Shown here: piece by piece, positions 24,509 through 33,342 of the stretch
Layout of the letters: each line of letters opens with the position of its first letter
How positions within the stretch are numbered: position 1 is the first letter of the stretch
Assembly (NCBI GenBank): GCA_045629305.1
Contig: JAZQQZ010000035.1
Span: 56,677-120,676 of the forward strand
DNA length: 64,000 nt
Origin: UBA1227 sp045629305
GTDB taxonomy: Bacteria; Bacillota; Clostridia; Oscillospirales; Acutalibacteraceae
Direction of reading: 5' to 3'
Program-made: the position numbers and the translations under genes
Notes under the pieces: generated by a model
The model's input: only the letters and a program-made list of their open reading frames with translations
What the model was told of the DNA's origin: nothing
Databases searched by the model: none

Positions 24509-25789
24509 CTATGACAAAGCGCTTAACATATGGGCTCTGACGTCACCGGCGAGGTAAAGCGAGCCACATACAACAAGGGCTTCATCAGGCGAAATGCCGG
24601 AGATGGCAAGGTCAAATGCTTTACACGGGTCACTGCAGGCGGTGACATTGCTGCAAATTGGAGCAATTTGCTTTGCGAGTTCATCTGCATCCATAGCGCG
24701 AGGATTGGACGGAGTTGTCGTAACTACGCGCTTCGCAAGAGGTGCAAGGTGACCTAGTACCGCGTCGACTTCCTTGTCAGCCATGACTCCGATGACGAGA
24801 GTTATCGGCTTATTCACGTAGGATGACAATGTCTTAGCAAGCGCGTGGGCTCCATCTTCGTTATGACCACCGTCAAGTATGACGAGTGGTTCTTTGTTTA
24901 ACACTTCAACTCTTGCAGGAATTGTAACTGCTTCGAGTCCCGCTCCGACAGCTGACTTTGGAATAGAGAAGCCCTGTGCTCTCAGTGCATCGATTATTGC
25001 AAGTGTAACTGATAGATTGTCTACTTGGTGAGGACCGAGGAGAGGGAGTAAGACGTTCATGCCGTCGAAACGGACCTTCTGTCCGTCGATGCCCTCGGAG
25101 CGGACCTCAATACCGCTCGGATCTGCAACGATGAACTCGTTGCTCTTCTCTGTCGCAGTATCACGTAGCACTTTGAGTGCACTCTCTATCTGATGAGGAG
25201 CGGAGATTGTAACTCCGCCATCTTTGATTATTCCAGCCTTCTGCGCGGCAATTTCTTCTATTGTGTCGCCGAGCACTCCCATGTGGTCGAAAGATAATGA
25301 AACTATTGCAGAGATAAGAGGTGTATCTATTACATTGGTGGAATCAAGAAGTCCGCCAAGACCTACCTCAAGTACAACGATGTCGCAGTTTTCTCTCTTA
25401 AAGAAGAGAAATGCGATAGCAGTGATAACTTCAAATTCAGTTGGTGAATTATCTTCTTCGTCGAGTTTATCGACGATTTTCTTTACCTCTGCTGTGATTC
25501 TTGCAAGGGCAGATTTCTCGATATATTCTCCGTCAAGCTGAATTCTCTCTCTAAAGTCTGAAACATATGGTGACGTAAATAGTCCGGTCTTATAGCCGGC
25601 CGATGATAATATGCTCGCGGTCTCGGTACATACGGAACCCTTTCCATTAGTACCTGCAACGTGAACATATTTGAGTCCCTTCTCCGGATGATCGAGAGCA
25701 TCAAGCAAAGCGTTGATACGCTCGAACCCAGGCCTTGAGCCAAATACTGCACGACTCTCTATGTAATTTAGAGCTTCATCGTAATTCAT
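24509..25789 (-). CDS. folC: Folylpolyglutamate synthase / dihydrofolate synthase
   Basis: The 426-residue Mur-ligase-family enzyme adds glutamate to folates. It has FGSRPGFERINALLDALDHPE and the ATP loop VAGTNGKGSVC (44-54), then the Mg/ATP segments EVGLGGLLDSTNVI and LSFDHMGVLG, and LDGGHNEDGA in the C-terminal domain. Length is normal. It follows the LytTR regulator by 20 bases on the same strand and is probably co-transcribed with it. No terminator is evident before the ribU promoter. Confidence 0.93.
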   Translation of the reverse strand: MNYDEALNYIESRAVFGSRPGFERINALLDALDHPEKGLKYVHVAGTNGKGSVCTETASILSSAGYKTGLFTSPYVSDFRERIQLDGEYIEKSALARITAEVKKIVDKLDEEDNSPTEFEVITAIAFLFFKRENCDIVVLEVGLGGLLDSTNVIDTPLISAIVSLSFDHMGVLGDTIEEIAAQKAGIIKDGGVTISAPHQIESALKVLRDTATEKSNEFIVADPSGIEVRSEGIDGQKVRFDGMNVLLPLLGPHQVDNLSVTLAIIDALRAQGFSIPKSAVGAGLEAVTIPARVEVLNKEPLVILDGGHNEDGAHALAKTLSSYVNKPITLVIGVMADKEVDAVLGHLAPLAKRVVTTTPSNPRAMDADELAKQIAPICSNVTACSDPCKAFDLAISGISPDEALVVCGSLYLAGDVRAHMLSALS

Positions 25790-25809
25790 AGCACGTCTTC
25801 TTTCATAAG

Positions 25810-26532
25810 TTATGCGGAATATACGCAGGTATAGTCCTCGATAAATTTTTCCCTAGCTTCTGAAAAGTCATTTTTACGTCTTCTGCTGATTGGAATCTCT
25901 TCGCCATTTGTAAGAATTATTGTATTGGTGCCAACCGAAATGGATCTTATATTGATAAGGTTGACGATACATGACTTGTGGCACTGTATGAAGAAATCCT
26001 CAGGCAGTTGATTGTAGACTTGGAAAAGTGGAAGGGTGGTGACATCCACATGATCTTTCGTAACGATATGGGTCTCCCTGTTGGAAGAAGTCACATATAG
26101 AATCTCGTTGGTACGGTAGTGGAGTCTACGTCTTCCAGTTGCTATAACGATTGTCTTCTTAGATACCTGGACATTGCGTATACTGTCTATGACTTCATAG
26201 ACATCCTTATCGGCGATAGGCGGCTTTAGAACTCGAAATGCACCTGGTTTATATCCCTCATAGGCATCTTTTACATCATTAGATATAAGCACCATGGGTA
26301 GGTCAATTCCATGCTCTCGAAGTAGCGCCGCAGTGTCTGTGACGCTTCTATCTTCAAAGCAATCGTCGATAAACAGTATACCATTCATATTTTCTATTTT
26401 CAAAAGCTTTTTGATGCTGTGGTATGAGTAGAGATTGACCTCTACAATCTTCTGTGAACTATATTTTGCTGCGATACTTCTAAGTCCATTTTCAGTGATT
26501 TGATTACTGGATAATATGTGAATGTTTAGCAA
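25810..26532 (-). CDS. LytTR-family response regulator
   Basis: The 240-residue protein has an N-terminal receiver-like domain (about 1-120) and a C-terminal LytTR DNA-binding domain (about 130-235: IVIATGRRRLHYRTNEILYVTSSNRETHI and FIQCHKSCIVNLINIRSI). The receiver keeps a candidate phosphoacceptor in ILFIDDCFED, the Ser of VLISND and the Lys of RVLKPP, but diverges from the usual consensus. TTG start with AAGGAGG upstream. No histidine kinase is adjacent. It leads into folC, an unusual pairing. Confidence 0.82.
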   Translation of the reverse strand: MLNIHILSSNQITENGLRSIAAKYSSQKIVEVNLYSYHSIKKLLKIENMNGILFIDDCFEDRSVTDTAALLREHGIDLPMVLISNDVKDAYEGYKPGAFRVLKPPIADKDVYEVIDSIRNVQVSKKTIVIATGRRRLHYRTNEILYVTSSNRETHIVTKDHVDVTTLPLFQVYNQLPEDFFIQCHKSCIVNLINIRSISVGTNTIILTNGEEIPISRRRKNDFSEAREKFIEDYTCVYSA

Positions 26533-26660
26533 AAATATTTCCTCCTTGTGTCACCTCCGGTAGAAAGGTAAACAAAATCAAAATATAAAAACACAAAATA
26601 TGCAAGTTCTTTGCCACGCAAAATGAGATAGATTACCACTTATGTATTATTTTTGACCAC

Positions 26661-26689
26661 TTGAACTAAAAGGGAGATTTTTGTAAATA
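26661..26689 (+). promoter_or_regulatory. Candidate promoter of the sigma factor/FHA pair
   Basis: TTGAAC, 17 bases, TAAATA. The rest of the 202-base divergent gap (26533-26734) is AT-rich with no other clear structure. Confidence 0.45.
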
Positions 26690-26734
26690 ATTGTTCTACT
26701 ATTGGTTCTAAAACTCTAAGTCATAGGTGAGTTT

Positions 26735-27229
26735 ATGGAGGAATTGTTCAAACGGTATTGGGGATCACTTGTCTTGGACGCCAATTATCGCTTGGGCGAT
26801 AGAGGGCTCGCCGAGGATTGCGCGCAGGAGACGTTCATGCTTTTCTACGATAAGCTGAACTCTGGCGCACGGTTCGATGACGAGGCGGCGATAAGGGCCT
26901 TCCTGTTCCGCACCAACAGATTTATATCCATGCATATGATACGGGCGCGGGAACAGGAGAGGAAGGCCCTATGTGATGTGGCTGACAATGATATAGAGGA
27001 AAACTATGTATCTCTTGAGAACCAAGAGATACTTGACTCCGCCCTCTCGAGTATGCCGTATCGTAATGCCGTATTCACTGTATGGCATTACGGTTATGAT
27101 GCGACATACGAGCAGATGGCGGAGCAACTTGGCGAGAGCAAGGACGCCGTCAAGAAGGCGACCGAGCGGGCCTTGAAGGATCTTAAATTGGCAATGGAGG
27201 ACAGGGAGAATGATAAGCGAGATAAATAG
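26735..27229 (+). CDS. ECF-like sigma-70 family RNA polymerase sigma factor
   Basis: The 164-residue protein has region 2 at about residues 3-70 (GDRGLAEDCAQETFMLFYDKL, then AIRAFLFRTNRFISMHMIRARE, a variant of the usual LxxIARNxxID) and region 4 at about 100-155 (LSSMPYRNAVFTVWHYGYDATYEQMAEQLGESKDAVKKATERAL). It should direct polymerase to a small regulon. Codon use differs from its neighbours: more GCC, CGG, AGG and TTG/CTG. The FHA gene starts inside its last codons. No anti-sigma gene is next to it. Its target promoter is unknown. Confidence 0.75.
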   Translation: MEELFKRYWGSLVLDANYRLGDRGLAEDCAQETFMLFYDKLNSGARFDDEAAIRAFLFRTNRFISMHMIRAREQERKALCDVADNDIEENYVSLENQEILDSALSSMPYRNAVFTVWHYGYDATYEQMAEQLGESKDAVKKATERALKDLKLAMEDRENDKRDK

Positions 27230-28109
27230 TAATGTAATAAAATATAAGATAGAAGAATATGAGAGAGTGGATGAATTTGTCATAAAAATGCAGCACAGCA
27301 ATAGGATACCTGGCCTTGTTGTGCTCGGTCGTGACGGCGACGAATTGCTCTTCGCCGTATCGAAACTTATACCACTTGCCGATTATCTTAGAAATGAAGT
27401 ACATTCAGTGGACGACACCCTATCTTTAATAAATCAATACAATAATATTATTGATAGCGCGGAGAATCATATGATTCCGCGCAGTGAAGTAATACTCAGT
27501 ATGCGACTTGCCTTCGTTGACAAGGCGGACAAGTCGCTAATGCTTTGCTGTATCCCGACAGATATGTCTAAAATTTATACAGATACATTTGAAGAATTTA
27601 GAACTATTTCTCTTGCGCTCGCTGGATATGAAAATGATGATGAGCGGGCGAGAGCCATAAAGGAGATCCAGGGGATAGAGACTGAGAAAGAAGAGACTCC
27701 TCCGAAAAAGAAAAAAGAAAAGCCGAAGCTTTTCCATAGAATAAAGATAGAACTCGCACCGAAGGCCGACGACGATATCTTCGGCTTCGATGACGAGCCA
27801 CTTCCAGAGGGAGTAAATATGATTACGGTAAGAAGCACTGGAGATGAGTACCCACTTCTTTTCGGTCCAGATATAATCGGTTCCGATGATAGGAAGGCTA
27901 GCATATGTTTTCCGAATAACTTAAATATGGAAGGGGAACATGCAAGCATCACTGTGCAGAAAGGTAAATATTATATTGCTGACTTAAATTCAACCGCCGG
28001 CACCACGCTCAACGGAGAGTCGCTCGAGCCTGGCAAGGCATACGAGCTCCACTCTGCCGATCTCATAGCAGTCGCCGGCGAGGAACTCGTTTTCGTAAAG
28101 CGAATATAG
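27210..28109 (+). CDS. FHA-domain protein with N-terminal DUF6382-like domain
   Basis: The 299-residue protein has three parts: an N-terminal domain (about 1-140) that resembles the DUF6382 type (YKIEEYERVDEFVIKM, IPGLVVLG, SKLIPLADYL); a charged linker (about 160-185, EETPPKKKKEKPK); and a C-terminal FHA domain (about 205-299) with the order GSDDRKASICFP, EHASITVQ, YYIADLNSTAGTTLNGE. FHA domains bind phosphothreonine, and the key Ser/His/Asn-type positions (EHAS, TTLNGE) are kept. No membrane helix is seen. The start overlaps the sigma gene by 20 bases, so the two act together by inference. Confidence 0.78.
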   Translation: MISEINSNVIKYKIEEYERVDEFVIKMQHSNRIPGLVVLGRDGDELLFAVSKLIPLADYLRNEVHSVDDTLSLINQYNNIIDSAENHMIPRSEVILSMRLAFVDKADKSLMLCCIPTDMSKIYTDTFEEFRTISLALAGYENDDERARAIKEIQGIETEKEETPPKKKKEKPKLFHRIKIELAPKADDDIFGFDDEPLPEGVNMITVRSTGDEYPLLFGPDIIGSDDRKASICFPNNLNMEGEHASITVQKGKYYIADLNSTAGTTLNGESLEPGKAYELHSADLIAVAGEELVFVKRI

Positions 28110-28114
28110 TGAAA

Positions 28115-28140
28115 TTAGCACTCCAGAAAAAGAGTGCTAA
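28115..28140. promoter_or_regulatory. CIRCE-like HrcA operator 1 (8-base spacer)
   Basis: TTAGCACTC and GAGTGCTAA are perfect, but the spacer is 8 bases where CIRCE normally has 9. It lies just upstream of the hrcA promoter and straight after the FHA gene. Confidence 0.85.
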
Positions 28141-28157
28141 TTTTTTGCCTTTTTCTA

Positions 28158-28186
28158 TTGACAAAGGGATTTTCGGGTGTTACATT
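28158..28186 (+). promoter_or_regulatory. Promoter of the hrcA-grpE-dnaK-dnaJ operon
   Basis: TTGACA, 17 bases, TACATT, placed between the two CIRCE operators. Confidence 0.8.
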
Positions 28187-28196
28187 ATATATGCAA

Positions 28197-28223
28197 TTAG
28201 CACTCGGAAATATAGAGTGCTAA
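28197..28223. promoter_or_regulatory. CIRCE operator 2 (canonical)
   Basis: TTAGCACTC, 9 bases, GAGTGCTAA, a perfect match to CIRCE. It covers the transcription start and 5' UTR of hrcA, where bound HrcA would block transcription. Confidence 0.97.
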
Positions 28224-28249
28224 AATTTTACACAAGGAGGAACACACGA

Positions 28250-29302
28250 GTGCTACCACCACGAAGACAACAGATACTTGCAGCAATTGTTGAGCAGTAC
28301 ATAGAGACTGGTGAACCAGTAGGCTCTAAGGTGTTGCTCCAGAGAATGGGTATTGATGTTTCATCAGCAACCATTCGAAATGAGATGGCAGAGCTTACGG
28401 CTCTCGGCTTCATCAGCCAGCCACATACATCTGCTGGTCGTATCCCAACTCAAAGCGGCTATCGCTATTATGTTGACAATCTTATGCAACTTTCCGAACT
28501 TGAGGATCAGGACCGCAGAAGAATTGAGGCGGGAGTTGATTATCGCTCAGGTGATCCGGAACTTCTCATTGAGAAGGCCGGGGAGGCGCTTGTAGGATTT
28601 ACCAACTTCGCAGCAATCTCAACCACACCGGCTGATGAGAATGCTTACATCAAGAATATTGAGATGGTGCCAATCAGTTCCAAGATGGCAATGATAGTGC
28701 TCCTAACTTCCACAGGAATACTGAAAAGCAAAGCTTGTAGAACTGATGTCCCAATTACTCTTGATCTCGAGGAGACCTTCCAAGATGTTGTAAAGAATAA
28801 CTTCTTCGGAATGCCGCTCTCGGACGTGACAACAGTGTTCATTCAGACACTTGTTGCAAGCCTCGGTGCGAAAGCTCTTTCAATGTCTCCGCTACTTGTA
28901 ACAATAGCAGACCTCTGCGAGGCCGCTGGTGTGTCGGAAGTTAAACTTGAAGGCCAGTCCAATCTTCTTGGATATAAGGAGTATGATGACAACGCTTCTC
29001 AGCTTTTAAGCTTCCTCCACAGAAGTGAGCCGCTCGGTATGCTGGTTTCATCCTCAGGTTCTGATAATGATATCGAAATCAGGATAGGGTCAGAGAACCG
29101 TTACAAGGAATTGGAAAATTCAAGTGTGATTATTTCTAGATATAGAATCGGAAATAATGCGACTGGTGCGATAGGAATTATCGGCCCGACACGAATGAAT
29201 TACTCCAAGCTTGTCCCAAGCATAAAATATCTCACAGACATAATCAGTAAGGTTTTGTCTGATGTTTATGAGGAGGAAAGTTCCATTGGCGAAGAAAGAT
29301 AA
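28250..29302 (+). CDS. hrcA: Heat-inducible transcription repressor HrcA
   Basis: The 350-residue repressor binds CIRCE elements and is helped by GroE. The N-terminal winged helix is visible (PPRRQQILAAIVEQYIETGEPVGSK, then SSATIRNEMAELTALGFISQPHTSAGRIPT), followed by the GAF-like and dimerisation parts ending GPTRMNYSKLVPSIKYL. The start is the GTG behind ACAAGGAGGAACACAC; the frame is open further upstream across the operators but the family begins at LPPRRQQ. It overlaps grpE by 17 bases. Confidence 0.96.
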   Translation: MLPPRRQQILAAIVEQYIETGEPVGSKVLLQRMGIDVSSATIRNEMAELTALGFISQPHTSAGRIPTQSGYRYYVDNLMQLSELEDQDRRRIEAGVDYRSGDPELLIEKAGEALVGFTNFAAISTTPADENAYIKNIEMVPISSKMAMIVLLTSTGILKSKACRTDVPITLDLEETFQDVVKNNFFGMPLSDVTTVFIQTLVASLGAKALSMSPLLVTIADLCEAAGVSEVKLEGQSNLLGYKEYDDNASQLLSFLHRSEPLGMLVSSSGSDNDIEIRIGSENRYKELENSSVIISRYRIGNNATGAIGIIGPTRMNYSKLVPSIKYLTDIISKVLSDVYEEESSIGEER

Positions 29303-29783
29303 TAAAGCTATAGAAGAAGAAATTGTTGAGGAGACAGAGACTTCAGAGATTGATGATCTTAAAGCTGAACTCGAAGCTCAGAAAGAGGCTTACTTAAGAC
29401 TCGCCGCTGAGTACGACAATTTCAGAAAACGTACAGCTAAAGAAAAAGAGGAATCGTTCACAAATGCGAAAGCTACGGTTTTCGAGGAGTTCCTCCCAGT
29501 GCTCGACAACTTCGACCGCGCTCTGTCTGTAGAGGACGCAGCGTTCGAAGATTACAAGAAGGGCGTCGAAATGACATACACACAATTCAAAGATGTGTTC
29601 CAGAAATTTGGAGTTGAGACCTTCGGTGAGCCTGGTGATCAATTTGATCCTAACTTCCACAATGCAGTGATGCATGTGGACGATGACAACCTTCCGGCAA
29701 ACGTTATAACAGACGTTTTCCAAAAGGGATATAAAATAGGCGATAAAGTCCTAAGACCTGCAATGGTCAAAGTAGCAAACTAA
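29286..29783 (+). CDS. grpE: Nucleotide exchange factor GrpE
   Basis: The 165-residue protein releases ADP from DnaK. An acidic N-terminal coiled coil (about 5-60) leads into YLRLAAEYDNFRKRTAKEKEE, and the beta domain ends MHVDDDNLPANVITDVFQKGYKIGDKVLRPAMVKVAN. The start is taken as TTG, 9 bases after AGGAGG inside the end of hrcA; an ATG seven codons earlier lacks a ribosome site. The heat-shock operon order is the standard clostridial one. Confidence 0.94.
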   Translation: MAKKDNKAIEEEIVEETETSEIDDLKAELEAQKEAYLRLAAEYDNFRKRTAKEKEESFTNAKATVFEEFLPVLDNFDRALSVEDAAFEDYKKGVEMTYTQFKDVFQKFGVETFGEPGDQFDPNFHNAVMHVDDDNLPANVITDVFQKGYKIGDKVLRPAMVKVAN

Positions 29784-29815
29784 GTAATTAATTCATTTAT
29801 TTGGAGGATAAAATT

Positions 29816-31654
29816 ATGGCAAAAATAGTAGGTATTGACCTCGGTACAACTAACTCATGTGTAGCAGTTATTGAAGGCGGAGAGCCTGTAGTTATAGCAA
29901 ACGCAGAAGGCGCAAGAACAACTCCATCAGTTGTTGCTTTCGGCAAAGACGGCGAGCGTATGGTAGGCCAGGTAGCAAAGCGCCAGGCTATCACTAACCC
30001 AGACAAGACAGTTTCTTCAATCAAACGTCAGATGGGTACAGATTTCAAAGTAAAAATTGACGACAAGAAGTTCACACCACAGGAAATTTCAGCAATGATT
30101 CTTCAGAAGCTTAAGAGCGATGCTGAAGCATATCTTGGTGATACAGTAACAGAAGCAGTTATCACAGTTCCTGCATACTTCACAGATTCACAGCGTCAGG
30201 CAACTAAGGATGCTGGTAAGATCGCTGGTCTTGAAGTAAAGAGAATTATCAACGAGCCAACAGCAGCAGCTCTTGCTTACGGTATTGATAAGGACAACGA
30301 CCAGAAGGTTATGGTATATGACCTCGGCGGTGGTACATTCGATGTATCTATCATTGAGATGGGCGACGGCGTTCAGGAAGTTCTTGCAACAGCTGGTAAC
30401 AACCGCCTCGGTGGTGACGACTTCGACCAGAGAGTTATTGATTGGCTCGCTGACGAGTTCAAGAAGGCAGAGGGCGTAGACTTAAAGGGCGACAAGATGG
30501 CTATGCAGCGTCTTAAGGAAGCTGCTGAGAAGGCTAAGATTGAGCTCTCAGGCGTTACAACTTCTAACATCTCTCTTCCGTTCATCACAGCAGATGCAAA
30601 TGGTCCAAAGCACCTCGAGATGACACTTACACGCGCTAAGTTCAACGAGCTCACAGCTGATCTCGTTGAGAGCACAATGGGTCCTGTACGTCAGGCAATG
30701 TCAGACTCAGGTCTTAAGACTTCTGAGATTGACAAGGTTCTCATGGTTGGTGGTTCCTCAAGAATTCCAGCAGTTCAGGAAGCAGTAGAGAAGTTCATCG
30801 GCAAAGAGCCATTCAAGGGTATCAACCCAGATGAGTGCGTAGCTATGGGTGCTGCTCTTCAGGGCGGCGTACTTGGTGGCGACGTTAAGGGTCTCCTTCT
30901 TCTTGATGTAACACCATTGTCACTCGGTATCGAGACACTCGGTGGTATCTCAACTAAGATTATTGAGCGTAATACAACAATCCCTACAAAGAAGAGCCAG
31001 ATCTTCTCAACAGCTGCTGATAACCAGACATCTGTAGAAGTAAACGTTCTTCAGGGTGAGCGTGAGTTCGCTAAGGATAACAAGCAGCTCGGTCTCTTCC
31101 ACCTCGATGGAATTCTTCCAGCACGTCGTGGCACACCACAGATCGAAGTTACATTCGACATCGATGCCAACGGTATCGTTCACGTATCAGCTAAGGATCT
31201 TGGCACAGGTAAAGAGCAGTCTATCTCTATCACAGCTTCTTCTAACATGTCTAAGGAAGACATCGACAAGGCTGTCAAAGAGGCAGAGCAGTTCGCCGCT
31301 GAGGATAAGCAGCGCCGTGAGGACGTAGATGCTAGAAACGCAGCTGACCAGATGGTATTCCAGTGCGAGAAGATTCTTCAGGACGAAGGCGACAAGTTCG
31401 ACGAGGCAGATAAGAAGGATCTTGAAGAGAAGATCGATGCACTCAAGGAAGCTCTCAAGGGCGAGGATATGAACCTCATCAAGAACCGTCAGGAAGAACT
31501 CCAGTCTAAGTTCTATGAGATTTCAGAGAAGCTCTATAAGGCAAATGCACCACAGGGTGACCCATCAGCTGCTGGCTTCGATCCAAGCCAGTTCACAGGC
31601 GGCGCAGCACCAGCTGACGACGCAGCAGATGTAGAGTTCACAGACGTAGACTAA
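29816..31654 (+). CDS. dnaK: Molecular chaperone DnaK (Hsp70)
   Basis: The 612-residue chaperone has an ATPase domain beginning MAKIVGIDLGTTNSCVAV, with phosphate motifs YDLGGGTFDVSI and MVGGSSRIPAVQ, then a substrate-binding domain (LLLDVTPLSLGIETLGG) and a helical lid. The C-terminus is EFTDVD, close to the usual EEVK/D ending. It lacks the 24-residue ATPase insert of Gram-negative DnaK (the IGRR-QDEEV-type insert), as expected for a Firmicute. TTGGAGG precedes the ATG. Confidence 0.98.
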   Translation: MAKIVGIDLGTTNSCVAVIEGGEPVVIANAEGARTTPSVVAFGKDGERMVGQVAKRQAITNPDKTVSSIKRQMGTDFKVKIDDKKFTPQEISAMILQKLKSDAEAYLGDTVTEAVITVPAYFTDSQRQATKDAGKIAGLEVKRIINEPTAAALAYGIDKDNDQKVMVYDLGGGTFDVSIIEMGDGVQEVLATAGNNRLGGDDFDQRVIDWLADEFKKAEGVDLKGDKMAMQRLKEAAEKAKIELSGVTTSNISLPFITADANGPKHLEMTLTRAKFNELTADLVESTMGPVRQAMSDSGLKTSEIDKVLMVGGSSRIPAVQEAVEKFIGKEPFKGINPDECVAMGAALQGGVLGGDVKGLLLLDVTPLSLGIETLGGISTKIIERNTTIPTKKSQIFSTAADNQTSVEVNVLQGEREFAKDNKQLGLFHLDGILPARRGTPQIEVTFDIDANGIVHVSAKDLGTGKEQSISITASSNMSKEDIDKAVKEAEQFAAEDKQRREDVDARNAADQMVFQCEKILQDEGDKFDEADKKDLEEKIDALKEALKGEDMNLIKNRQEELQSKFYEISEKLYKANAPQGDPSAAGFDPSQFTGGAAPADDAADVEFTDVD

Positions 31655-31673
31655 TCAATAGAGGAGCCGTAAA

Positions 31674-32864
31674 ATGGCTGATAAAAGAGATTATTATGAG
31701 GTCCTCGGCGTTGACAAATCAGCGTCAGAGGACGAACTCAAAAAAGCATATAGAAAAAAGGCGAAGCAGTATCACCCGGATCTAAATCCGGGCGATGCAG
31801 AGGCCGAGAAGAACTTCAAAGAAGTCAACGAGGCATATGAGGTTTTGTCAGACCCTGACAAGAAGTCTCGATATGATAGATTCGGCCACGCGGGCGTCGA
31901 TCCTAATGCAGGATTTGGCGGCGGTGGCGGATACGGCGACTTTGGCGGTTTCGGAGACCTCGGCGACCTCTTCTCCTCCATCTTCGGAGGAGGATTCGGC
32001 GGATTCGGTGGTGGCGGTTCATCCCGCAACCCTAATGCGCCACGCCGCGGTTCCAATATCGAAGCCCGCGTAAGTCTTTCGTTCGAAGAGGCAGCTAAGG
32101 GATGTCATAAGACAATAGAGATACCTCGCATTGAAAAATGTGACGTCTGCGGTGGCGACGGATGCAAGGATGGCACGAAGCCTGAGACTTGCTCAGAATG
32201 CCACGGCTCAGGCACAGTATCTACTCAATCACGTACACCATTTGGCGTCTTCCAGTCTACTAAAGAATGTCCAACTTGCCATGGCCGTGGCAAGACGATA
32301 AAGGATCCGTGCCCTCGTTGTAAGGGCGCTGGAATGATTCGCCGTAAGATTGAGATTGAGGTGGATATCCCAGCTGGTATTGATAACGGACAGGCATTCA
32401 CTCTCAGAGGACAGGGCAACTTCGGTGCAAACGGTGGTCCACAGGGTGATGTATTTATCATCCCAAATGTCAAGCCACATCCTATCTATGAGAGAGATGG
32501 CTACGATGTCTATACCAACGTTACAGTCACATATGCTCAGGCGGTTCTCGGTTCTGAAATCTATGTTCCGACACTTGACGGTAAGGTTAAGTACAATATG
32601 CCTGCCGGCACTCAGCCTGGCACACGTTTCAGACTTCGCGAACGTGGTATCCAGAATGTAAATAATCCTTCTATCCGTGGCGACCAGTATGTCACAGTAA
32701 TTGTCGATGTACCAAGAAAGGTAACAGATCATCAGAAAGAACTTCTGAAACAGTTCGAGGATGAATATATCGATAAGCCAAAGAATGATGCTACTGGATA
32801 TAATCCACAGAATGAGAAAAAGAAAACCGTCTTCGAAAAGATCAAAGACGTGTTCGATGACTAA
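31674..32864 (+). CDS. dnaJ: Co-chaperone DnaJ (Hsp40)
   Basis: The 396-residue class I J protein has the J domain with YHPDLNPG (HPD near residue 33), a Gly/Phe-rich linker (about 75-120), four zinc motifs in order (CDVCGGDG, CSECHGSG, CPTCHGRG, CPRCKGAG), and the C-terminal substrate domains. It delivers clients to DnaK and stimulates ATP hydrolysis. Last gene of the heat-shock operon, closed by a bidirectional terminator. Confidence 0.97.
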   Translation: MADKRDYYEVLGVDKSASEDELKKAYRKKAKQYHPDLNPGDAEAEKNFKEVNEAYEVLSDPDKKSRYDRFGHAGVDPNAGFGGGGGYGDFGGFGDLGDLFSSIFGGGFGGFGGGGSSRNPNAPRRGSNIEARVSLSFEEAAKGCHKTIEIPRIEKCDVCGGDGCKDGTKPETCSECHGSGTVSTQSRTPFGVFQSTKECPTCHGRGKTIKDPCPRCKGAGMIRRKIEIEVDIPAGIDNGQAFTLRGQGNFGANGGPQGDVFIIPNVKPHPIYERDGYDVYTNVTVTYAQAVLGSEIYVPTLDGKVKYNMPAGTQPGTRFRLRERGIQNVNNPSIRGDQYVTVIVDVPRKVTDHQKELLKQFEDEYIDKPKNDATGYNPQNEKKKTVFEKIKDVFDD

Positions 32865-32867
32865 TAG

Positions 32868-32900
32868 AAAACCCCGCTGGAGTCCAGCGGGGTTTCTTTT
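32868..32900. terminator. Bidirectional terminator between dnaJ and aroQ
   Basis: A 12-bp stem AAACCCCGCTGG/CCAGCGGGGTTT with a 3-base loop and TCTTTT on the right. Confidence 0.93.
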
Positions 32901-33342
32901 ATTTATTGATTGTATTAAGTTCTCTTTCAAGTACGTCGATTGCTTTGATGTAACCGTCTGTACCTTGACCTACGATTGATGCGAGGCAAGCAGGTTCAAT
33001 CAAGTCTCTATGTCTAAATTCTTCGCGTGCCTTGATGTTGGAAATATGTACTTCTACGGAAGGAATACCTGTTGATTCAAGTGCATCGAGGATGGCGACA
33101 CTTGTATGAGTATAACCAGCGGGATTGATTACTATTCCATTGTATTTACTCATTGCATCCTGAATCTTATCAACAATGTCGCCCTCGTGATTTGACTGGT
33201 AGAAGTCAACAACAATTCCTTTACCAGTGCAATGTCTCTGAATGCGAGCAATTAAATCTTCATAAGTTTCTTGGCCATATATTCTAGGATTGCGAAGGCC
33301 AAGCATATTCATATTAGGACCATTTATAACAAGTATTTTCAT
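32899..33342 (-). CDS. aroQ: Type II 3-dehydroquinate dehydratase
   Basis: The 147-residue enzyme dehydrates 3-dehydroquinate in the shikimate pathway. The type II signature is complete: VINGPNMNMLGLRNPRIYG with the catalytic Tyr (about Y23), YQSNHEGDIVD, INPAGYTHTSVAI and EVHISN with the catalytic His. Length is normal. It starts at the base after the galE stop, with its ribosome site inside galE. No other aro gene is in the window. Confidence 0.96.
   Translation of the reverse strand: MKILVINGPNMNMLGLRNPRIYGQETYEDLIARIQRHCTGKGIVVDFYQSNHEGDIVDKIQDAMSKYNGIVINPAGYTHTSVAILDALESTGIPSVEVHISNIKAREEFRHRDLIEPACLASIVGQGTDGYIKAIDVLERELNTINK

Noticed and set aside
28109..28249. Upstream extension of the hrcA reading frame
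   Set aside because: It would run through both CIRCE operators and the promoter. The GTG at 28250 has a strong ribosome site and matches the family N-terminus.
32229..32930. Minus-strand open frame of 233 codons
   Set aside because: Antisense to dnaJ and crosses the dnaJ terminator; no recognisable domain or ribosome site.
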